Assembly (NCBI GenBank): GCA_902805805.1
Contig: CADCUE010000142.1
Location: 1 to 10,510, forward strand
Direction: 5' to 3'
DNA: 10,510 nt
Source: an uncultured Frankineae bacterium
GTDB taxonomy: Bacteria; Actinomycetota; Actinomycetes; Mycobacteriales; SCTD01
Shown here piece after piece: positions 5,608 through 10,510 of this stretch (its first letter is position 1; each line of letters begins with the position of its first letter). The notes under the pieces are model-generated. The model made no database searches. It saw nothing but the letters and a program-made list of their open reading frames with translations, and had not been told where the DNA came from. The position numbers and the translations under genes are program-made.

Positions 5608-7032
5608 TCAGGCCCGGCGGAACAGCACCGTCCTGGTGCCGGGGTCGGCGGTGACGAGCTCGACGACCAGGCGCTCGCCCAGCGGGAGGTCGGCGCCCTC
5701 GCAGCGCCCGCGCACGGCGGGCTCGCGAAGCTGGACGACGCCGCGCGCGTCGGCGGCCTCGACGACGACGGCCTCGAAGCGCTCGCCGACCCGGGGCTCG
5801 AGCACCAGCGCCTCGGCGGCGTCGACGACCGCCCGCTCGAGCGCTCCGGCCCGCCGCGTGGCGGCCGTCATGAGCGCCGGCAGCCGGGGCAGGGCGCTGC
5901 GGACCTCCTCGGGGACGGCCTCCCCGTCGGCGACGGCCAGGCACAGCTCGCCGACGTGGCGGTCGGCGAGGCGGCGCAGGGGCGCGGTGCAGTGGGCGTA
6001 CGGCAGCGCGACGCCGCTGTGCAGCGCCTGCTCCGGCGCAGCGCCGTCGAAGGCGGTGTAGCCGGCCCCCCGCAGCAGGCGGGTGGCCAGCACGAGCAGC
6101 GCCGCGGAGGGCGGGTCGGCCGGGTCGAGGTCGGACACGACCGCGCCGTACGACGCCCCCTCGGGCCACGCCACGCCGAGGGCGAGGGCGCTGCGGCGCA
6201 GGGCCTCGACGTCCGCGGGCGCGGCCGGCGGCAGCGTGCGCAGCAGGCCGACTCCCGCGTCGAGCATGAGCTGCGCGGCCGCCGTGCCGGTGAGCAGGCT
6301 GATCTGGGCGTTCCAGCCCTCGACGGGCAACGGCGCGCGCAGCGCGAGGCTGGGACGGCCGGCGGCGTCGACGACCACCTCCTGCTCCGGCGTCGGCAGG
6401 TCGACGGCGCCGCGGGCCCGGGCCCGCGCCTGCCGCAGGACGCCGACCTCGCGCAGCAGCTGCAGCGGCTCGGGAGCCGTCCCGGCGTCGAGCTCGCGCT
6501 GCACGCCCTCGTAGTCGAGCTGCGCGCGCGAGCGCACCAGCGCCCGCCGCACGTCGGTCGCCGTCAGCTCGCCGTCGGCGTCCAGGTCGAGCTGCCACAG
6601 CAGCGCCGGACGCGGACCGTCGGGCAGCAGGCTGGCCGCGTGCTCGCCGAGCACCGGCGGGTGCAGCGGCACCCGGCGGTCCGGGGCGTACAGCGTGACG
6701 CCCCGCTGCTCGACCTCCGCGTCGAGCGCCCCGCCCGGCACGAGGAAGGCGCCGACGTCGGCGATGGCGTACGACACGCGGTAGCCGGCCGGGGTGCGGG
6801 CGACGTGCACGGCCTGGTCGAGGTCGGTGCTGCCGACCGGGTCGATCGTGACGAGCGGGAGGTCGGTGCGGTCGAGGTCGGGCAGTCGCGGCGAGCGCGC
6901 GGCGGCCTCGGCCTCGGCCAGCGCGGCCGGCGGGAACGGGCCGGGCGCCCCGACCTCCGCCCGCAGCGCGTCGAGGTCGAGCGGGCGCCGGGCGAGGACC
7001 GCGGCGGGCAGGACGACGCGCGTCGACGGCAT
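5608..7032 (-). CDS. RNB-domain (RNase II-like) ribonuclease, short form
   Basis: A 474-residue member of the RNase II/RNase R family, which degrade RNA processively from the 3' end in the cytosol. The RNB catalytic core starts at about residue 55 with LVTIDPVGSTDLDQAVHV (60-77), continues through YRVSYAIADVGAFL (84-97), GVTLYAPDRRVPLHPPVLGE (111-130) followed by HAASLLPDG, and ends with YAHCTAPLRRLADR (345-358). Asp64, Asp70 and Asp72 align with three of the four metal-binding aspartates of E. coli RNase II; the fourth position is Gln73 instead of Asp. N-terminal cold-shock domains are missing; a C-terminal beta-rich part (about 395-474) may replace the S1 domain. The protein is shorter than E. 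coli RNase II (about 640 residues). The ATG has AGGGTGG four bases upstream, overlapping the TAG of the STAS-HATPase gene 9 nt away, so the two are probably coupled. Confidence 0.88.
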   Translation of the reverse strand: MPSTRVVLPAAVLARRPLDLDALRAEVGAPGPFPPAALAEAEAAARSPRLPDLDRTDLPLVTIDPVGSTDLDQAVHVARTPAGYRVSYAIADVGAFLVPGGALDAEVEQRGVTLYAPDRRVPLHPPVLGEHAASLLPDGPRPALLWQLDLDADGELTATDVRRALVRSRAQLDYEGVQRELDAGTAPEPLQLLREVGVLRQARARARGAVDLPTPEQEVVVDAAGRPSLALRAPLPVEGWNAQISLLTGTAAAQLMLDAGVGLLRTLPPAAPADVEALRRSALALGVAWPEGASYGAVVSDLDPADPPSAALLVLATRLLRGAGYTAFDGAAPEQALHSGVALPYAHCTAPLRRLADRHVGELCLAVADGEAVPEEVRSALPRLPALMTAATRRAGALERAVVDAAEALVLEPRVGERFEAVVVEAADARGVVQLREPAVRGRCEGADLPLGERLVVELVTADPGTRTVLFRRA

Positions 7033-7041
7033 GGCGCCACC

Positions 7042-7629
7042 CTAGGGACGCGCGCCCCCGGAACGCGTCACCGACGCCCAGACCGTCTTGCCGGGCGGCT
7101 GCCGGTGCACGCCGTGCTCCTGTGCCAGCAGGTCGACCAGGGTCATGCCCCGCCCGCCCTCGGCCTCGTCGTCGACCGTGCGCGGCAGCGGCAGCCCGGG
7201 CTCCCCGTCGCCCACGGACACGCGCACGACGTCGGCGTCGGCGAGGACCTCGAGCCGGACCGGCGGCGCGCCGTGGCGCACGGCGTTGGTCACCAGCTCG
7301 CTGACGACGAGCAGCAGGTCGTCGACGACCTCGTCGAGCCCGAGCCGGGCGGCGCACTCGGCCACCGCGCGCCGGGCCTGCGCCGGTCCGGTGGGTCCGC
7401 ACTCGACGTCGAGCCACAGGCCGAGCGCCGGCCGGTGCACGAGCACGTGGAGCGCCGCTGCTGCCACCGGGTGGATCTCGGTGACCTCCCGCAGGTCGAC
7501 CAGCACGCCGCGCGAGGGCGCTGCGGCGTCCCGCACCGCCTCGAGCAGCACAGGGGTGTCGTCACGGCTGACGGCGCCGGTCACCGCGAGGACGTCCATG
7601 CCGTCCCCCGCCTGCTGTCGCAGGAGCAC
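7042..7629 (-). CDS. STAS domain fused to RsbW-like HATPase (anti-sigma/anti-anti-sigma type protein)
   Basis: A 195-residue protein joining two parts of the partner-switching pathway that controls stress sigma factors. Residues 1-75 look like a STAS domain (LLRQQAGDGMDVLAVTGAV, then VLVDLREVTEIHPVAAAAL at 42-60). Residues about 80-195 are a GHKL kinase-like ATPase of the RsbW/SpoIIAB group with N-box ELVTNAVRHG (111-120), G1 box DGEPG (141-145) and G2 box GGRGM (158-162). In the STAS part the usual Asp-Ser phosphorylation site is replaced by IHPVA, so it is probably not a kinase substrate. I chose GTG 7629 because GAGGTG lies 8 nt upstream and the first STAS strand then is complete; ATG 7599 and a TTG at 7722 are alternatives. 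The stop lies 9 nt before the RNB gene. The sigma factor or other partner is not in view. Confidence 0.82.
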   Translation of the reverse strand: MLLRQQAGDGMDVLAVTGAVSRDDTPVLLEAVRDAAAPSRGVLVDLREVTEIHPVAAAALHVLVHRPALGLWLDVECGPTGPAQARRAVAECAARLGLDEVVDDLLLVVSELVTNAVRHGAPPVRLEVLADADVVRVSVGDGEPGLPLPRTVDDEAEGGRGMTLVDLLAQEHGVHRQPPGKTVWASVTRSGGARP

Positions 7630-7690
7630 TGTGCGAGCACCTCGTCGGGTCGTCCGGTCGCGGGGGGTCAGGGCCCGCAGCCGCGGACGC

Positions 7691-7743
7691 CCAGTCCCTG
7701 CCCCTGCACGGCGTGTGAGCAACCCGTCGCCACACAGGACTGG
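7691..7743. repeat. Inverted repeat between NiCoT and STAS-HATPase genes
   Basis: CCAGTCC (7691-7697) and GGACTGG (7737-7743) are perfect inverted copies 39 nt apart in the 133-nt spacer upstream of the STAS-HATPase gene. A second, short one, CCGGCT-C-AGCCGG (7758-7770), straddles the stop of the Ni/Co transporter gene. The spacer should hold the end of the transporter transcript and possibly a promoter for the next unit. I found no convincing -35/-10 pair in it. Confidence 0.35.
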
Positions 7744-7762
7744 CGCGGGCGCAACCCCCGGC

Positions 7763-8524
7763 TCAGCCGGTCAGCGGCGGGACGACCGCGCTGTGGCCGG
7801 TGAGGATGAGCACCCCGAGCCCGAGCGACGCGACGCCCGTGACCGCGCCGAGGGCGAGCTGGACGTGCGGCGCCCGGCGGGTGCCGAGGACGCCCGAGAG
7901 CCAGGCAGCGGCGACGGCGAGGTCGGTGAGGACGAGGCCGGCCACGAACGCGCCGAGCACCACAGCGGCGGTGGCCGCCGATCCGGAGGCGCCCGCAGCG
8001 GCGAACAGCGCGATCTGCGTGGGGGTCTCGGCGCCGGTGCCGTGCAGCAGGCCGACGAGGAAGGCGCCGCGCCGGTCGACGTCGAGCGCGCCGCCCGGCA
8101 CCTCCCGACGACGCGCGCGGGCCCAGCCGCGGCGCAGGGCGCCGACGACGAGCGAGATGCGGCCGGTGTACTGGTAGTCGCTGCGGTAGCGCCCGAGCTG
8201 GTAGAGCACGACACCGCCGAGCGTGACGAGCGTGATGCCGACGAGGTGCTCGAACGCGACGTCCATGCCGGCCGGCAGGCCGATGCCGAGTGCGAGGACC
8301 AGCCCGCCGAGGACGGCGAGCACCAGGCCGTGGCCCAGGCAGTACGACGCCGACAGCCCGAGGCCCCGCCGGCCGGCGCGGCGGCGGTCGGTGTCGTCCT
8401 TGCGCGGCGCGGTCAGGTCGGTGATCGCGGCGATGTGGTCCCAGTCGAGCCCGTGGCGCACGCCGAGGGCGAAGCTCGTCCCGGCGAGGGCCAGCGGCAC
8501 AGCAGTGGTCGGCACGTCGAGCAC
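7763..8524 (-). CDS. NiCoT-family nickel/cobalt transporter, probably cobalt uptake
   Basis: A 253-residue polytopic membrane protein of the high-affinity nickel/cobalt transporter family (HoxN/NixA/NicO group), importing Ni2+ or Co2+. The signature is clear: RHGLDWDHIAAITD (23-36) corresponds to the family's RHAxDADHI metal motif, YCLGHGLVL (61-69) to LGHSxV, and LLHGTGAETPTQI (159-171) to the third motif. Six or so hydrophobic segments are visible, around 7-22, 57-82, 89-112, 153-178, 182-212 and 219-243, with an Arg-rich loop near 131-152. It is shorter than HoxN (about 350). The start GTG 8524 has a strong GAGGGAGAG 8 nt upstream. A cobalamin riboswitch precedes it, which by established comparative genomics of NiCoT genes points to cobalt as cargo, since cobalt is the metal of B12. 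Metal choice remains inference. Confidence 0.9.
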   Translation of the reverse strand: MLDVPTTAVPLALAGTSFALGVRHGLDWDHIAAITDLTAPRKDDTDRRRAGRRGLGLSASYCLGHGLVLAVLGGLVLALGIGLPAGMDVAFEHLVGITLVTLGGVVLYQLGRYRSDYQYTGRISLVVGALRRGWARARRREVPGGALDVDRRGAFLVGLLHGTGAETPTQIALFAAAGASGSAATAAVVLGAFVAGLVLTDLAVAAAWLSGVLGTRRAPHVQLALGAVTGVASLGLGVLILTGHSAVVPPLTG

Positions 8525-8578
8525 AGAACCGGCTCTCCCTCGTGGGCGGAGGTGGATGGCGAGTCGGCCCTCACCGCC
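8525..8578 (-). promoter_or_regulatory. Expression platform and ribosome site of the cobalamin riboswitch
   Basis: Right after the aptamer, minus-strand GGCGG (8578-8574) can pair with CCGCC (8549-8545). The overlapping CTCC (8551-8548) can instead pair with GGAG (8538-8535) inside the Shine-Dalgarno GAGGGAGAG (8541-8533). The two pairings share bases and exclude each other, and the first borders the aptamer's closing stem. This suggests control of translation initiation. No U-tract terminator is visible. The exact switch is inference. Confidence 0.45.
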
Positions 8579-8696
8579 GGCGATCTGGCTCGCTCCCGCA
8601 CCCGCGTCGGGGTGGGGAGACGTCAGTAGCGCACCTGCACCGGGCTCTCACCGGACTTCCCCGGCGGAGGGGGTCGCGGAGAACCTACCTCCCACC
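8579..8696 (-). promoter_or_regulatory. Cobalamin (B12) riboswitch, compact form
   Basis: The leader of the NiCoT gene carries the conserved cobalamin aptamer core. On the minus strand GGGGAAGTCCGGTGAGAG and CCCGG (8662-8640) match the family pattern GGGAA-n-GGTG-nAA-n-CC. They are followed by GCAGGTGCGCTACTG (8638-8624), matching GCnGnCCCGCnACTG, and by GAGCCAGATCGCC (8591-8579), a divergent B12 box. The stems agree: GGTTC (8685-8681) pairs with GAGCC (8591-8587), and GGTGG (8696-8692) pairs with TCGCC (8583-8579), closing the aptamer. The segment between ACTG and the B12 box is only about 30 nt, so much of the peripheral domain of the large class is absent. In the known mechanism, adenosyl- or methylcobalamin binding lowers expression of the downstream gene. 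Subclass and preferred cobalamin form cannot be set by eye. Confidence 0.88.
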
Positions 8697-8713
8697 TGGG
8701 GCAGCATCGGCGC

Positions 8714-8929
8714 GTGCCCGAGATCCGAGAGGTGGCCGTCCGCGACGACGGCATCCGGCTCGGCCAGCTGCTCAAGCTGGCCGGCCTCGTCGACGCCGGC
8801 TCCGACGTCCGGCCGCTGCTGGCCGAGGGCGTGGTCACCGTCGGCGGCCGTGTCGAGCTGCGGCGCGGACGCCAGCTGCGCAGGGGCGACGTCGTCGCCG
8901 TCGGCGACGAGAAGGTCCGCCTGGTCTGA
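8714..8929 (+). CDS. Small S4-domain RNA-binding protein (YbcJ/YaaA-like)
   Basis: A 71-residue protein consisting of almost nothing but an S4 RNA-binding domain, the fold found in ribosomal protein S4, pseudouridine synthases and heat-shock protein Hsp15. The sequence has the usual pattern: IRLGQLLKLAGLVDAGSDVR (14-33), then LLAEGVVTVGGRVELRRGRQ (35-54), then LRRGDVVAVGDEKVRL. The basic RRGRQLRRGD stretch is the expected RNA-facing part. Length matches stand-alone members such as E. coli YbcJ, whose exact RNA target is not established. The GTG start (8714) has only a weak CTGGGG upstream, and an alternative start is not obvious. The gene is divergent from the NiCoT riboswitch, whose first helix starts within 20 nt of this start codon, so promoters of the two overlap. 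It ends 21 nt before the convergent hemerythrin gene. Confidence 0.82.
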   Translation: MPEIREVAVRDDGIRLGQLLKLAGLVDAGSDVRPLLAEGVVTVGGRVELRRGRQLRRGDVVAVGDEKVRLV

Positions 8930-8950
8930 GCGGGGTGGTGGGACAGTCGG

Positions 8951-9523
8951 TCAGGTGCTGCGGCCGGTCAGCTTGTCGCGCAGGCGGTCGACGAGGCCGG
9001 CGCCCGGGCCGACCGTCTTGTGGAACAGCTCGGCGTTCGGCGCGGCGGGGTGCGGCCGGGTCGGGGCCAGCTTCTTGGCGGTCTCGACCTTGCCCTTGAG
9101 CTCGACGAGCCGCTCCGCGGGGATGTGCGCGCGCAGCTGCGGGAACTGCGTCCCCTCCTCGTCGGAGATGTGGTGCTCGAAGACCCCTCGCATGCGCGCG
9201 AGCACCTCCAGGAACTCCGGCGAGGACTCGTCGGCGCTCTCGAGCTCCTTCATGGAGACCTCGAGCTGCTTGTGCTCGGCCGTGTCGTCCTCGACCTCGG
9301 CGTCGCCGTTCGGCACGTGGTCGCGGATGGCCGGGTAGACGTGCATCTCCTCGGCGACCGAGTGGCGCACGAGCTCGGCGATGAGGCTGTCGGCCAGGTC
9401 GCGCCGCTGCACCGGGTCGGTCGTCGCGGTGATCTGGTCGAACAGCTCGGCCACCTCGCGGTGGTCGGTGGTGAGCTCGTCGATGACGTCGCGGTCGGTG
9501 CTGTGGTCGGTGCTGGTGGTCAT
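8951..9523 (-). CDS. Hemerythrin/HHE cation-binding domain protein
   Basis: A 190-residue cytosolic protein with a four-helix hemerythrin-like domain that holds a non-haem di-iron centre for oxygen, NO or redox sensing and defence. The likely ligands are visible in order: His21 (TTDHREVAELF), His54 and Glu58 (RHSVAEEMHVYP), His84 (AEHKQLE), and His118 and Glu122 (EHHISDEEGTQFP), giving the His/HxxxE/H/HxxxE pattern of bacterial HHE proteins. A Pro- and Lys-rich linker (about 145-165) leads to a short helical tail. The frame is open to 9574, but that would overlap the upstream gene; ATG 9523 is chosen because AGAGGGGA precedes it with about 5 nt spacing and the MTTSTDH start is typical. It lies 28 nt downstream of the CobC-like gene and is probably cotranscribed. 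A functional tie between them is not evident. Confidence 0.9.
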   Translation of the reverse strand: MTTSTDHSTDRDVIDELTTDHREVAELFDQITATTDPVQRRDLADSLIAELVRHSVAEEMHVYPAIRDHVPNGDAEVEDDTAEHKQLEVSMKELESADESSPEFLEVLARMRGVFEHHISDEEGTQFPQLRAHIPAERLVELKGKVETAKKLAPTRPHPAAPNAELFHKTVGPGAGLVDRLRDKLTGRST

Positions 9524-9551
9524 GGGGGTCCCCTCTCGTCTCGAGCGGCGA

Positions 9552-10510
9552 CTACCCGCCTCCCGCCGAGACACCCACCTCCCGCAGGGCCTCGAGCAGC
9601 CGCTCCCGCTCCTGCGGGCCCCGGACCGCGGTGCGCCAGTGCTCGGGGGTGAGCCCGGGGAAGGTGTCGCCCCTGCGCACGGCGACCCCCTGCCCGCGCA
9701 GGGCGTCGCGGACGTCCGGCCGACCGGGCACGCGGCACAGCAGGTACGGCGCCCGCGAGCCGGGCGTGACCTCGACGCCGGCGGCGGTCAGCGCCCGCTC
9801 GAGGGCCTGGCGCTCGACGGCGATGCCCTCGGCGTCGCGCCGGGCCGCGGCGACGGGGCCGCGCGCCAGGCACGTGTCGAGGGCGATCAGGCCCAGGCTC
9901 GACACCGCCCACAGCGGCTGGGCGTCGCGCAGCCGGGCCACCAGGTCGGCCGGCGCGAGCAGGTAGCCGACGCGCAGCCCGGCCAGCGCCCACGTCTTCG
10001 TGAGGCTGCGCACGACGACCAGCCCGGGCAGGTCGCTGCGCGCGGCGAGCGAGTGCGGCTCCCCCGGGACGGCGTCGGCGAAGGCCTCGTCGACGACGAC
10101 GGTGCGCCCCGGACGGCACAGCTCCGCCAGCCGGTCGTGGACGACGCCGGTGGGGTTGGTGGGGTTGCCGATGACGACCAGGTCCGCGTCGTCGGGCACC
10201 TGCGCCGGGTCGAGGACGTACGGCGGGGCCAGCACCAGCCGGTCGACGTCGTGACCGGCGGCGCGCAGGGCTGCCTCGGGCTCGGTGAAGCCGGGGTGGA
10301 CGCACACGGCGTGCCGGGGGCGCAGCACCCGCGCCAGCAGCACGAAGGCCTCCGCCGCCCCGGCGGTGAGGAGCACCTCGTCCTCGGGCCGCCCGTGCCG
10401 GCGGTGGACGGCGGCGACCGCGGCGCGCTGGTCGGGGTAGGCGCCGAGCCCGTCCAGCCCCCGTTCGAGTCGGCCCTTGAGCCAGTCCGGCGGGGCCGTG
10501 CTGCGCACGT
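9552..10510 (-). CDS. cobC: CobC/Rv2231c-like PLP-dependent enzyme (5' end outside window)
   Basis: An aminotransferase-fold (type I) PLP enzyme resembling histidinol-phosphate aminotransferase and threonine-phosphate decarboxylase, and closest by eye to the Rv2231c/CobC group of actinobacteria. CobC/CobD makes (R)-1-amino-2-propanol phosphate for the nucleotide loop of cobalamin. About 318 residues are visible. Counting from the last in-window GTG (10508): VLLTAGAAEAFVLLAR (45-60), VHPGFTEPEAAL (70-81), VIGNPTNPTGV (112-122) for PLP contact, VVVDEAFAD (137-145) with the PLP-ring Asp140, and SLTKTWALAGLRVGYL (168-183) with the Schiff-base Lys171. The GTG at 10508 is probably internal: the family has a conserved NVR-x-PP stretch here, with the real start further upstream beyond the window. 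The specific reaction, decarboxylase or aminotransferase, cannot be fixed by eye. The B12 riboswitch nearby fits the cobalamin role. Confidence 0.82.
   Translation of the reverse strand, partial: VRSTAPPDWLKGRLERGLDGLGAYPDQRAAVAAVHRRHGRPEDEVLLTAGAAEAFVLLARVLRPRHAVCVHPGFTEPEAALRAAGHDVDRLVLAPPYVLDPAQVPDDADLVVIGNPTNPTGVVHDRLAELCRPGRTVVVDEAFADAVPGEPHSLAARSDLPGLVVVRSLTKTWALAGLRVGYLLAPADLVARLRDAQPLWAVSSLGLIALDTCLARGPVAAARRDAEGIAVERQALERALTAAGVEVTPGSRAPYLLCRVPGRPDVRDALRGQGVAVRRGDTFPGLTPEHWRTAVRGPQERERLLEALREVGVSAGGG

Noticed and set aside
7597..7599. ATG 7599 as start of the STAS-HATPase gene
   Set aside because: It would remove the first STAS strand. GTG 7629 has a better spaced GAGGTG, although 7599 cannot be excluded.
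4408..7803. Open plus-strand frame of 1131 codons
   Set aside because: It runs antisense to four well-recognised minus-strand genes. Its product is low-complexity, rich in Arg, Gly, Ala, His and Gln, as expected for a shadow frame of high-GC codons.
8958..8983. CTGCG/CGCAG hairpin between the S4 and hemerythrin genes as terminator
   Set aside because: Only 5 bp with a 16-nt loop and no T-tract; within chance expectation for this base composition.
9524..9574. 17-residue N-terminal extension of the hemerythrin protein
   Set aside because: It is Arg/Ser-rich, overlaps the end of the CobC-like gene, and ATG 9523 has a good ribosome site.
10506..10508. GTG as the true start of the CobC-like gene
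   Set aside because: The protein would begin inside the conserved N-terminal region of the family; the gene more likely continues past the window edge.
1..10510. Mobile element, defence system, CRISPR array, tRNA or secondary-metabolite cluster
   Set aside because: No transposase, integrase, direct-repeat array, cloverleaf or biosynthetic core enzyme was found. Gene content and base composition are uniform and chromosome-like.

Overview
The window is high-GC DNA with dense, tightly packed genes, frequent GTG starts and strong third-position G/C bias. With genes of F420 metabolism (an NADPH:F420 reductase and a PPOX/FDOR-type oxidoreductase), an Rv2231c/CobC-like enzyme and a long glutamine-dependent-type NAD synthetase tail, it points to a chromosome of an actinobacterium (class Actinomycetia). 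I cannot name the genus. I see no insertion sequence, phage, integrase, tRNA, rRNA, CRISPR or toxin-antitoxin signal. The content is mostly core and metabolic, and no gene here is a clear candidate for an entirely new system. The strongest non-coding signal is a cobalamin riboswitch.

Layout. (1) 1-420, plus: 3' end of nadE. (2) 417-3121, minus: a three-gene operon reading TetR regulator, 14-TM DHA2-type drug efflux pump, PPOX oxidoreductase, with a near-perfect operator palindrome over the -35 box of the regulator's own promoter. (3) 3344-4186, plus: panB for pantothenate synthesis, divergent from the TetR operon and preceded by a 222-nt intergenic region with the operator and several hairpins. 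(4) 4179-7629, minus: a packed unit reading STAS-HATPase protein, RNB ribonuclease, NADPH-dependent F420 reductase, and a signal-less BtuF-like metal/cobalamin receptor, with gaps of 9 and 12 nt and an overlap of 17 nt. (5) 7763-8524, minus: a NiCoT-family Ni/Co transporter with a cobalamin riboswitch (8579-8696) in its leader. (6) 8714-8929, plus: a small S4 RNA-binding protein divergent from the riboswitch. (7) 8951-10510, minus: a CobC/Rv2231c-like PLP enzyme cut by the window edge, followed after 28 nt by a hemerythrin-domain protein.

How the genes fit together. Three loci point to cobalt/cobalamin: the riboswitch-controlled NiCoT transporter (so probably cobalt uptake, shut down when B12 is plentiful), the CobC-like aminotransferase-fold enzyme and the BtuF-like receptor. 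Two loci point to F420 redox chemistry: the NADPH:F420 reductase, and the PPOX protein of the efflux operon if that protein uses F420. The efflux operon looks like a self-contained, autoregulated resistance module. Both tightly overlapping convergent gene pairs (nadE/PPOX and panB/BtuF-like) carry a perfect short hairpin 8-9 nt past the plus-strand stop, inside the opposing gene, which may serve as U-less terminators. No stretch longer than 300 nt lacks a gene.
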